Below, piece after piece: positions 56,525-63,604 of a stretch of DNA of 64,000 nucleotides (position 1 is the first letter of the stretch; each line of letters starts with the position of its first letter). A program made the translations under genes and the position numbers. Below the pieces are notes generated by a model, which saw only the letters and a program-made list of their open reading frames with translations, did not search any database and had not been told where the DNA came from. The stretch comes from Paracoccus sp. TOH (lineage in GTDB: Bacteria > Pseudomonadota > Alphaproteobacteria > Rhodobacterales > Rhodobacteraceae), in the NCBI RefSeq assembly GCF_030388245.1, contig NZ_CP098361.1, positions 310,001 to 374,000 of the forward strand, written 5' to 3'.

Positions 56525-57153
56525 AGCCGCACCTCCACCACCGGCACCTGCGGCAAGTCTCCAGCCTGGAACGAGGCGACCGAGACCGCGATGCGATCCG
56601 TGTCGAAGCGCACCGGCACGTCGAACTCGAACCCCGCCGTGACCACCGCCCCCGCCTCGGGGGGGCCGGCAAAGCGGATCACCCCCGAAGCCGTGTCCAC
56701 CGAGAAATCCACCCCTGCGCGCCGCTCGACATTGCCGATCCCGGCCAGCACCGTACCCTCGACGGGCTTCGTCACCGGCCGCCAATAGCGCGCCGGGCCC
56801 GAGGCATAGGCCTTGCGCAGCGCAAATTCCCGCCGCACCCCGTCGCCGGTACCGATCTCCTGGTCCTGGAAACTCACCGTGCCGCTCGGCGCGCAGGACT
56901 TGCAATCCGCCCAGTCCTTCCAGCGGAATCCGTGCATCTGCCCCGCCCGCGCCTCGAAAAAGGCGATCAGCGCCGCCACATCGTCCAGCGAGCGCAGCCC
57001 CAGCCCGGCGTCATAGCGGCGCCGCGAATGCGCCCAGGGCGTGCGCCGCTCCTCGTGGCCATTGGTCAGCGCGACGATCTCGGTCCGCCGTTCCGGCCCG
57101 CCGACCGAACCAAAGGACAGATTCGCCGGAAACCTGATCTCGTGAAATGCCAT
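56521..57153 (-). CDS. GTA distal tail protein, DUF2460 (g12)
   Basis: A 210-residue protein beginning MAFHEIRFPANLSFGSVGGP, with RRYDAGLGLRSLDDVAALIA and HGFRWKDWADCKSCAPSG, the DUF2460 hallmarks. In Rhodobacter particles this is the distal tail ring. FELDVPVRFDTDRIAVS-type strands end it. It lies three bases after g11 and overlaps g13. No defect is visible. Confidence 0.93.
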   Translation of the reverse strand: MAFHEIRFPANLSFGSVGGPERRTEIVALTNGHEERRTPWAHSRRRYDAGLGLRSLDDVAALIAFFEARAGQMHGFRWKDWADCKSCAPSGTVSFQDQEIGTGDGVRREFALRKAYASGPARYWRPVTKPVEGTVLAGIGNVERRAGVDFSVDTASGVIRFAGPPEAGAVVTAGFEFDVPVRFDTDRIAVSVASFQAGDLPQVPVVEVRL

Positions 57154-57156
57154 GGT

Positions 57157-57822
57157 TCACCCGTTCCTTTCCCCGCGCGCCAGCAGCCGGCCCATCTGCG
57201 CGGCGATCTGACTCTGGCTGCGCTGGAATCCCGCCACATCGGGGGTCGAGACGTTGAAGGTCACGTTCAACGGCCGCCCGCCGCCGCCTGCTGCCGCCAC
57301 GCCCAGCCGGCCATCGGCCCCGCGACGCAGCGGCATGATCGCCTCGGCCCCGGCCTCGCCCATCAGCCCGGTCGCGCCGCGCATCGGGAAAAAGGTGGGC
57401 TGGCTGACCACGCCGCCCTTGGCAAAGGGCATCACCCGCCCCTGCGCGAACGCCCCGCCATTCGCAAAGGGCAGCGCCGCCGAGACCATGCCGTTCACAC
57501 CCTGCGCAATGGCCCCCGCCAGCGCCTGCTCGACCGGCCTCATCGCCACGGCGAAGGCGCTGTCCGCCATGCTGCGCGCGATGCCTTTCAGCGCGTCCGA
57601 CAGCTTCATGCCATCGAAGACCAAGCCTGCGAATGCCCGGCGCAGCCCGCTGCCGATACCCTGGGTCAGCGTGCCCACCTCGCGATTGGCATAGGTCATC
57701 GACTCGCGCAGCCGGGCCAGTTCGGCGTCGAACTCCGCCACCATCCGCGCGCTCTGCTCCAGGCCCTTGCCCAGGGCCGGCCCGTCCTCGTCCAGCCGGT
57801 CGAATCCGTCTTTGTCCGCCAC
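57157..57822 (-). CDS. GTA tape measure protein (g11)
   Basis: A 221-residue protein, short because the GTA tail is short. The N-terminal half is helical (EQSARMVAEFDAELARLRES) and the middle Ala/Gly-rich (AIAQGVNGMVSAALPFANGG), followed by GGVVSQPTFFPMRGATGLMG and EAGAEAIMPLRRGADGRLGV, the typical tape-measure end. It sets tail length. It starts with GTG at 57822, behind AAGGAGG six bases away, so translation should be strong in spite of the start codon. Confidence 0.9.
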   Translation of the reverse strand: MADKDGFDRLDEDGPALGKGLEQSARMVAEFDAELARLRESMTYANREVGTLTQGIGSGLRRAFAGLVFDGMKLSDALKGIARSMADSAFAVAMRPVEQALAGAIAQGVNGMVSAALPFANGGAFAQGRVMPFAKGGVVSQPTFFPMRGATGLMGEAGAEAIMPLRRGADGRLGVAAAGGGGRPLNVTFNVSTPDVAGFQRSQSQIAAQMGRLLARGERNG

Positions 57823-57847
57823 GACGGCACCTCCTTCTTGCAGATGT

Positions 57848-58060
57848 TCATGTCGCCGGCCGGTCGGGATAGCGCGCCACCAGTTCCGCCAGGCGGTCGC
57901 GGGTCATCGCGCCGCCGCGCCCCGGCTCGATGCCCAGCATCAGCGCCAGCTCCGCCGGGGTCAGCACCCAGAACTGCGCCGGCGTCAGTCCCAGCCCCCC
58001 CAGCCGGACGGGGCCAAGGGCCATGCGCAAAAGCCCCGGCCAGTCCAGCCCACCACTCAT
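57848..58060 (-). CDS. GTA tail assembly chaperone, small (g10.1)
   Basis: A 70-residue protein: GLDWPGLLRMALGPVRLGGL, then GLTPAQFWVLTPAELALMLG. This is the short second chaperone-like gene between the major tail protein and tape measure. In many phages the two chaperones are made by a -1 frameshift; here it is a separate gene with its own ATG overlapping g10 by ATGA. It would bind the tape measure during tail assembly. Confidence 0.85.
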   Translation of the reverse strand: MSGGLDWPGLLRMALGPVRLGGLGLTPAQFWVLTPAELALMLGIEPGRGGAMTRDRLAELVARYPDRPAT

Positions 58061-58374
58061 GTTCCCTCGATGCGGAAGGCCCGCGCCAGCAGCGCCGCCG
58101 CCGCATGGGCGGCGGCCACCGGCCCGCCGCGCAGATCGGCCGCGGCCAGTTCCGCCATGCCGCCCGGCCAGCCGCCGCCGCGCAGGCCCGCGACCAGCAC
58201 CGCCATCACGTCGCGGCTGGAAAACCGCCCGCCCTCGAAACGTTCGACCAGCGCGATCATGCTTTCGGCGCCCAGTTCCGCCTCAAGCCCGGCCAGGGCG
58301 CCCAGCGTCAGCCTGGCCACATGCGCCCGGCCGTCGAGGAAAATCTCGACCTCGCCCGCCAGCGGATTGACCAT
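58057..58374 (-). CDS. GTA tail chaperone family protein (g10)
   Basis: A 105-residue protein: MVNPLAGEVEIFLDGRAHVA, RLTLGALAGLEAELGAESMI, and LVERFEGGRFSSRDVMAVLV. This is the 'gene transfer agent family protein' pattern (GTA-gp10). It begins two bases inside the end of g9. I chose ATG 58374; longer frames run antisense. Role: tail tube assembly with g10.1, by comparison with the Rhodobacter cluster. Confidence 0.9.
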   Translation of the reverse strand: MVNPLAGEVEIFLDGRAHVARLTLGALAGLEAELGAESMIALVERFEGGRFSSRDVMAVLVAGLRGGGWPGGMAELAAADLRGGPVAAAHAAAALLARAFRIEGT

Positions 58375-58375
58375 C

Positions 58376-58789
58376 TCAGAAGGCGACGAAGCTGATCGCG
58401 CCCGCGCTTGCCATGGAAATCTCATAGGTCGCCTCGCCATTGTAACTGCCCGCATATTCCAGCGAGGTGATCTGGAACGGCCCCTCGACGGTGCCGAAAT
58501 CCGGGATCACCACCTGGAAGCGCGGCACCTCGCCGTCGAAGAACACCTGCCGCGCCCGCTCGTCGGTGGTCCCGTCCCGGAACACCCCGGACCCCGAGAT
58601 GCTGGCCGAGCGCACGCCCGCCCCCGCCAGCAGCTCGCGCCAGCGCCCCTCGCTCTCCAGGCTCGTCACGTCCACCGTCTCGGCATTGAAGCCCAGCCGG
58701 GTCGCCCGCAGCCCCGCCACGGTCTCGAAATGGCCGTCGCCGGTCATGTCCATCTTGATCAGCAGGTCGCGTCCGTTCTGCACCGCCAT
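58376..58789 (-). CDS. GTA major tail protein (g9)
   Basis: A 137-residue tail tube subunit. MAVQNGRDLLIKMDMTGDGH, then ETVDVTSLESEGRWRELLAG, SGSGVFRDGTTDERARQVFF and GPFQITSLEYAGSYNGEATY are the family pattern of the tail-tube fold. The start could be GTG 58792 or ATG 58789; the ATG has GAGGAG nine bases away and is preferred. It overlaps nothing upstream and abuts g10. Confidence 0.93.
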   Translation of the reverse strand: MAVQNGRDLLIKMDMTGDGHFETVAGLRATRLGFNAETVDVTSLESEGRWRELLAGAGVRSASISGSGVFRDGTTDERARQVFFDGEVPRFQVVIPDFGTVEGPFQITSLEYAGSYNGEATYEISMASAGAISFVAF

Positions 58790-58801
58790 CACCGTCTCTC
58801 C

Positions 58802-59221
58802 TCAACCCAGGTCGATGCGCGCGCGAAAGGTCAGATCGACCCGTCGCCCCGCGCCGTTTTCCGCCCGCCGCGCCCGGGCGCGCAGGAACCACAGCCCCGC
58901 CAGATGCCCGCGCGAAAGCTGCATCTCGGCCGTCTCCAGCGCCTCGCTGACCGCGACCGCCGCCGCCTTGACCGCGCCGAAACCGCCCGCCGCCTCGGCC
59001 GCCGACAGGACCGAGACGACGAAATCATGCACCGCCCCCGCCGCCGTCATGTCGCCCGCATCGCGCACCTCCTCGGGGCCCAGCGAGACATAAGTGCCCG
59101 CCGGCGCCGCCACCGGCATCGCGTCAAAGATCGCGTCGCCGACCAGTGCGCGCAGCGCCGCATCCGCGCGCAGCACCCGATACACCTCGGCCTGCAGCGC
59201 GGCCGTCCCCAGATAGCTCAT
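58802..59221 (-). CDS. GTA tail terminator protein, DUF3168 (g8)
   Basis: A 139-residue protein: LGTAALQAEVYRVLRADAAL, RALVGDAIFDAMPVAAPAGT, YVSLGPEEVRDAGDMTAAGA, the DUF3168 pattern. It caps the tail tube and joins it to the head. The ATG at 59221 overlaps the g7 stop. Order g7-g8-g9 is that of the Rhodobacter capsulatus cluster. Confidence 0.93.
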   Translation of the reverse strand: MSYLGTAALQAEVYRVLRADAALRALVGDAIFDAMPVAAPAGTYVSLGPEEVRDAGDMTAAGAVHDFVVSVLSAAEAAGGFGAVKAAAVAVSEALETAEMQLSRGHLAGLWFLRARARRAENGAGRRVDLTFRARIDLG

Positions 59222-59568
59222 GCCGGCGCCTCCTCTTTCGCCACGCAGACCAGCCAGCGCCCTTGCGGGTCGCTCTCGGCCACCGCCTCGATGCGGAAAA
59301 GCCGGGCTGCGGCACCCTCGCCCAGCCGCAGCCGCTGCTCGGGGCGCGGGCGGCGCGCATCGCCGGACGGCGCCGCCCTGACGGTGATCCGCCAGATCAC
59401 CACGCTCTGAGCCCCCACCTCGGCGAAACGCTCGGACCCAGCGCCCGATCGCATCTCGGCCCAGATCCGCCCGACCTCCTGCCAGGACAGCGTGAAACCG
59501 CCCATCCCGTCCGGTTCCCGCAGCGGCGATTCGATGACCAGCGGCACCGTCAGCCGCGGCGCGCTCAT
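59218..59568 (-). CDS. GTA head-tail adaptor / head closure protein (g7)
   Basis: A 116-residue protein with LREPDGMGGFTLSWQEVGRI near residue 16, WAEMRSGAGSERFAEVGAQS and RLFRIEAVAESDPQGRWLVC, the pattern of phage head-tail joining proteins. It would close the DNA channel between head and tail. The ATG at 59568 overlaps g6 by ATGA. The open frame that continues to 60288 is antisense-type noise over g6. Confidence 0.9.
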   Translation of the reverse strand: MSAPRLTVPLVIESPLREPDGMGGFTLSWQEVGRIWAEMRSGAGSERFAEVGAQSVVIWRITVRAAPSGDARRPRPEQRLRLGEGAAARLFRIEAVAESDPQGRWLVCVAKEEAPA

Positions 59569-60182
59569 GTCCGGCCGCGCGAAGTGCCGCGCCCCCCCAG
59601 CACCCGGACCGAGCGCCAGCGTTCGATCAGCGCGCTGACCCCGAAGGGCATCGCGCCCTGCGTGCCCTCGAAGCTGCGGTCCTCGTGATAGCGCCCGGCG
59701 AGCAGCAGCACCGCCTGCGCCAGGTCGGCGGGCACCCGCGCCCAGTCCGTCCCGAACCCCGCCCGGAAGGTGATGGCGACAAAGCCGCCCGCAGGAACCG
59801 ATGGCAGGAACGTCCCCACCGGCTTCAGCATCGGCCGCTGCACATCCGGCACCAGCCGGTAACTCGCCGGATCGACCGGCGTCCCCACGCCCGCCGCATC
59901 GGCGATCTCGACCTGCTCGACGGCCTCGACCGGGGCCAGCGGCAGCGGCTGGCCCAGAGGGTCGCGCCATTCCTCCAGCCGCAGCCGGAACTGCCGCGCC
60001 AGCAGCACCTTGCCGGTGCGCGCCTCGATGGCGGCGATGGCCGCGCGCAGGAACCCCGCCAGCGCCGCGGTCTCGGCCGCATCCCCCGCCATCTCGAACC
60101 CCGTGCCCAGTCGCAGGTGCTCCCGCAGCCCGGCAACGGGCAGCGCCTCGACCGCGGGGGCCGTCACTTCCACAAGCATCAT
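59565..60182 (-). CDS. GTA head-tail connector/adaptor protein (g6)
   Basis: A 205-residue protein: ALPVAGLREHLRLGTGFEMA, FLRAAIAAIEARTGKVLLAR, and VAITFRAGFGTDWARVPADL followed by AVLLLAGRYHEDRS, the gp6-like connector pattern. Two adjacent ATGs (60182 and 60179) are possible; GGGAG lies eight bases before the first. A 136-base gap without a gene separates it from the capsid gene. Confidence 0.9.
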   Translation of the reverse strand: MMLVEVTAPAVEALPVAGLREHLRLGTGFEMAGDAAETAALAGFLRAAIAAIEARTGKVLLARQFRLRLEEWRDPLGQPLPLAPVEAVEQVEIADAAGVGTPVDPASYRLVPDVQRPMLKPVGTFLPSVPAGGFVAITFRAGFGTDWARVPADLAQAVLLLAGRYHEDRSFEGTQGAMPFGVSALIERWRSVRVLGGRGTSRGRT

Positions 60183-60318
60183 CTTCGTCTCTCCCACTCG
60201 CCGGAGTGCCGCATCCTCTGGACGAAAAGGGGGCCGCGCATATCCGCCCTCGCGCGCGCGGACAGTGGCTTGCCGGTCCGGCGGACATTGGCCGCGCGGC
60301 CCCCGCTTCGGCCCTGGA

Positions 60319-61485
60319 TCAGCCGAAGACCATCAGCTTGATGGCGCGGGCATCGGTGACGCCGCCGCCGACGCGCTTGGTGGCATAGAACAGCACATGC
60401 GGCTTGGCCGAGAAGGGATCGCGCAGCACCCGCAGGTCCGGCCGCTCGACGATGGTATAGGCCGAGCGGAAGTCGCCGAAGGCGATCGAGAACGAGCCGC
60501 GGGCGATGTCCGGCATATCCTCGCAGACCAGCACCGGATAGCCCAGCAGCTGCGCCGGCTGCCCCATCGCCAGCGAATCCGCCCACAGGAAACGGCCATC
60601 GGCATCGCGCATCTTGCGCACCGCGGCGGCGGTCTTCGAGTTCATCAGGAAGCTTGCATTGGCCCGGTATTGCGCGCCCAGCGCATAGACCAGATCGATC
60701 AGCGCATTGGCCGGATTGGTCGCTGCGAAATCCCCGTCCCCGCCCGAGGCGATGGTGCCGATCTGCACATTGGTCGCCGTGCCGTTCGGCGCTTTGGCAT
60801 GGGTCAGGAAGCCCTTGGGCTTGTTCACGCCGTCGCCGTTGACAAAGGCCGTCGCCTCGGCGCGGGCGAATTTCTCGGCGATGCGGCCGGCCAGCCAGGT
60901 CTCGACGTCGAAGGCGCTGTCGTCCAGCAGCCGCTGGCTCGCCTTGGGCATGGCGGAAAGCTCGTGCACCGGGATCACCACCCGCTGCACGGTCGAGCTG
61001 CCGGTCTCGGCCTGCGCCGTGGCTTCGCTCGCCCAGCCATGGGCGATGTCGCCCATGTCGACCAGCACCTCGTAGGTGGCCGATTCCACCGTCACCACAT
61101 TGGCGACCTTGCGCAGCGAGGCGGTGACGTTCAGCGCCTCCTGCACCTGCAGGGCCACTGTCGGCGCCGCCAGGAAGCCGCCGTCGCTGGTGGTGGTCAT
61201 CGCCTTGCCCTCCAGCGGCAACCCGCGCAGCGCGCCGTCGTCGCCGTGGCGAATATAGGCGTCGAAAGCCTTCTGATGCGGCGCGCCCTGATCGGCCTCG
61301 GCCGACAGCGGGGCGCGGGCGCGGGAAATGGTCTTGCGGTCCAGCATGGTCATGCGTTCTTCCTGTGCTTCCAGTCGCTTCTGAATGTCGGATCGGAATG
61401 TCTTGAGTTCATTGACGAACCCCAGCATCTCGGCCCCCAGCTCGCCGGGCATGTCCGCCCCGGCCGCGGCCTTCACCTCGGTCAT
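60319..61485 (-). CDS. GTA major capsid protein, HK97 family (g5)
   Basis: A 388-residue capsid subunit. The N-terminal delta region is a coiled coil (LGFVNELKTFRSDIQKRLEA, to about 60) that the prohead protease removes in relatives; the mature part starts near residue 100 with AMTTTSDGGFLAAPTVALQV and contains MGDIAHGWASEATAQAE, IPVHELSAMPKASQRLLDDS and FLTHAKAPNGTATN. The ATG at 61485 has GGAGGGG five bases away. The frame is open further upstream because it joins the interrupted g4 frame, which should not be read as a fusion. Confidence 0.94.
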   Translation of the reverse strand: MTEVKAAAGADMPGELGAEMLGFVNELKTFRSDIQKRLEAQEERMTMLDRKTISRARAPLSAEADQGAPHQKAFDAYIRHGDDGALRGLPLEGKAMTTTSDGGFLAAPTVALQVQEALNVTASLRKVANVVTVESATYEVLVDMGDIAHGWASEATAQAETGSSTVQRVVIPVHELSAMPKASQRLLDDSAFDVETWLAGRIAEKFARAEATAFVNGDGVNKPKGFLTHAKAPNGTATNVQIGTIASGGDGDFAATNPANALIDLVYALGAQYRANASFLMNSKTAAAVRKMRDADGRFLWADSLAMGQPAQLLGYPVLVCEDMPDIARGSFSIAFGDFRSAYTIVERPDLRVLRDPFSAKPHVLFYATKRVGGGVTDARAIKLMVFG

Positions 61486-61507
61486 CGTCCCCTCCATCTG
61501 GTGAACC

Positions 61508-62043
61508 TCACTCGGCGCGCAGCGCCCGCGTCGCGGCCCGGAAGGCCGCCGCCAATTCCGATGCGCCCTCGGACTTGCGCCCGATCTTGGCCTCGGCCAG
61601 CATCGGGAAGGTGACCAGCGACACCTCCCACAGCTCGACCTCGGACAAGAGCCGCCGGCCCTTGCCGTCGCGCTCGGCGACCACGGTGCGATAGCCGATC
61701 GACACCCCTCGATGGCACCCGCCCCGATCAGCGCCGCCGCCTCGCGGGCCTGGGCGATCTCGGGCAGCAGCCGGCCCTTCACCCACAGCCCCTTCTCGTC
61801 CTCGCGGATTTCGTCCCAGACGCCGATGGGCCTGGCGGGATCGTGCTGCCACAGCATCCGCACCTTGTCGCCCCGCGCCGCCAGCCGCGCCAGGCTGGCC
61901 GCATAGGCGCCGCGGACCACGATATCGCCGCCCTGATCGGCCAGGCCGAACAGGCTGGCATAGCCCTCGATGCGCGTGCCCTCCGCCATCAACGAGCCGC
62001 CTGGTGCATATTTCAGCTCCAGCCCGTAATCCTTTGAATCCAT
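61508..62043 (-). pseudogene. GTA prohead protease with a -1 frameshift (g4)
   Basis: The first 112 residues from ATG 62043 (MDSKDYGLELKYAPGG; IEGYASLFGLADQGGD; MLWQHDPARPIGVWD; AALIGAGAIEG) are a good HK97 prohead protease. At 61705-61708 a run of four G (minus strand) is followed by TGTCGATCGG, which leaves the frame; stepping back one base restores GVSIGYRTVVAERDGKG, LLSEVELWEVSLVTFPMLAE and a normal stop at 61508. Catalytic His (in MLWQHD) and Ser (in the SEVELWEVSLVTFP strand) are split between frames. It is a lost base, a sequencing error or slippage on GGGG. AAAGGAGG precedes the start. Confidence 0.85.
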
Positions 62044-62044
62044 G

Positions 62045-62278
62045 TCAGCCTCCTTTCGGTGCATATTCCAGGATCGACTGCACCGCCTGGGTCAGGATCA
62101 CCGCGACGACGCCATAGACGGTCATCCACAGCCGCCGCTCCAGCCCCTCGATCAGCGCCTCGATCCGCTCCAGCCGCCGCTCGACCTGGCCGAATTGCAG
62201 CGCCATGATCCGCTCCTGCGTATCGAAGCGCTGGTCGTGCCAGTCGAAGGGCTCCTTCACGAAACGCGAGCCCTCCAT
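62045..62278 (-). CDS. Small GTA head-formation protein (g3.5-like)
   Basis: A 77-residue protein: VKEPFDWHDQRFDTQERIMA, LQFGQVERRLERIEALIEGL and one C-terminal membrane-like helix RLWMTVYGVVAVILTQAVQS. It corresponds to the small gene between portal and protease in Rhodobacter clusters, thought to aid head formation. It lies two bases after portal and one base before the g4 start. The frame upstream to 62452 is not coding. Confidence 0.82.
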   Translation of the reverse strand: MEGSRFVKEPFDWHDQRFDTQERIMALQFGQVERRLERIEALIEGLERRLWMTVYGVVAVILTQAVQSILEYAPKGG

Positions 62279-62280
62279 CG

Positions 62281-63477
62281 TCAGCCCTCCGCCAAGGGCG
62301 GCAGGCCCAGCGCCGCCCGCTTCTCGGCCTCGGTCAGAAAGGCGGCCTCGCCGATGCGCCGCCAATGGCTGTCGCGCTCCTCGGCCAGCGCCGGAACCCG
62401 GTCCGGATCGGCACGCAGGTCGATCTCGGCGCCCAGATGCTCGGACAGCCACCAGGCCACGGCGCCGGCAACGCGCGAGACCAGCGGCAGCACCGTCAGC
62501 CGATAGAAGGCGCGATGCGCCTCGGCGTAATTGGCATAGGTCGCCTCGCCCGGAATGCCGATCAGCATCGGCGGCACGCCGAAGGCCTGGGCGATTTCCC
62601 GCGCCGCCGCCAGCTTGGTCTCGTGGAACTCCATGTCGCTGGGCGAGAACCCCATCGGCTTCCAGTCAAGCCCCCCTTCCAGCAGCATCGGCCGCCCGGC
62701 ATTGCGCGCGCCCTGATGGTGCATCTCCATCTCGGTCACCAGCCGGTCATACTGGTCCGGCGACAGGCTGCCCTGCCCATCCGCCCCCTTGTAGACGATC
62801 GCCCCCGAAGGCCGCGCCGCATTGTCCAGCAGCGCCTTCGACCAGCTCGAGGCGCTGTTATGCACATCCACCGCCACCGCCGCCGCCTGCATGGGCGACA
62901 GCCCGTAATGGTCGTCCAGCGGATGGAAGCTGCGGATATGGCAGATCGGATCGGGACTGCCCGCCATGTCGAAGCGCACCTTCCGCCCGCCCACGCCATA
63001 TTCATAGGCGACGGGCCAGCCATCCGGCCCCGGCACCACCGCCATCCGGTCCGAGCGCAGCACATGCAGCTCGGCCGGCAAGCCCTTGGCGCCCTCGCCC
63101 ACCGCTTCCAGATAGCCATTGCCGCTCAGCAGGATCTGCCCGAACAGCGCCTCGAACAGCTCGGCGCGACCCTGCCCGGCATTGGGCCGGCGCAGCAGGT
63201 CCAGCACCGGGTGCACCTCGTAGCGCCGTTCGCGGTCCTGGCAGACCAGCGGCACCGCGGCGGCGGCCTCGGCAATCAGCCGCACGGCCCGGAACCCGAC
63301 CGGGTTGCCGGCAAAGCCGGCATTGGTCAGGCTGACCGTGTCGCGCGGCGACCAGACCACCCGCCCCGAGCCCGCCGCCAGCGCCACCACCTTGCCGGTG
63401 GCGCTGGCCTTCTTCTCGACCTCGACGACGGGCGGCCTCGCGGCCGCAGCCCCCCGTCCGAACCAGGGAAATGCCAT
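62281..63477 (-). CDS. GTA portal protein (g3)
   Basis: A 398-residue HK97-type portal. NAGFAGNPVGFRAVRLIAEA, VLDLLRRPNAGQGRAELFEA, LLSGNGYLEAVGEGAKGLPA and YGLSPMQAAAVAVDVHNSAS are the family segments; FHETKLAAAREIAQAFGVPP and IPGEATYANYAEAHRAFYRL follow. It forms the DNA entry ring. The ATG at 63477 (MAFPWFGRG) is preceded by GGAGGGACCG; the open frame to 63558 would translate the gene-end repeat as MENGER and is rejected. Confidence 0.94.
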   Translation of the reverse strand: MAFPWFGRGAAAARPPVVEVEKKASATGKVVALAAGSGRVVWSPRDTVSLTNAGFAGNPVGFRAVRLIAEAAAAVPLVCQDRERRYEVHPVLDLLRRPNAGQGRAELFEALFGQILLSGNGYLEAVGEGAKGLPAELHVLRSDRMAVVPGPDGWPVAYEYGVGGRKVRFDMAGSPDPICHIRSFHPLDDHYGLSPMQAAAVAVDVHNSASSWSKALLDNAARPSGAIVYKGADGQGSLSPDQYDRLVTEMEMHHQGARNAGRPMLLEGGLDWKPMGFSPSDMEFHETKLAAAREIAQAFGVPPMLIGIPGEATYANYAEAHRAFYRLTVLPLVSRVAGAVAWWLSEHLGAEIDLRADPDRVPALAEERDSHWRRIGEAAFLTEAEKRAALGLPPLAEG

Positions 63478-63541
63478 CGGTCCCTCCTGAATCCCCAATG
63501 AAAAAGGGCCGCTCCCGCGACCCTCCGCAGGCCCCAAGGCC

Positions 63542-63595
63542 CTTTCTCCGTTTTCCAAATACCCCGCAGGGGGTCCGGGGGACGCGACGTCCCCC
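63542..63595 (-). repeat. Gene-end repeat inside the GTA cluster, between terminase and portal
   Basis: On the minus strand, nine bases after the terminase stop, the hairpin GGGGGACG-TCG-CGTCCCCC (63577-63595) precedes GGGTATTTGGAAAACGGAG (tail 63542-63564), which matches the copy at 27298 exactly in that part. The rest of the 127-base gap (63478-63604) holds no gene. Confidence 0.8.
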
Positions 63596-63604
63596 GGTCC
63601 GGCG

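Noticed and set aside
58057-58374. A programmed frameshift joining the two tail chaperone genes, as in lambda G/GT
   Set aside because: The second gene (57848-58060) has its own ATG in an ATGA overlap, and there is no slippery heptamer at the junction.
60319-62064. A 581-residue natural fusion of prohead protease and capsid protein
   Set aside because: The middle part (about residues 121-200) is an Arg/Ser-rich out-of-frame stretch, the protease C-terminus is intact in another frame, and the capsid gene has its own ATG and ribosome site. The fusion is an effect of the frameshift.
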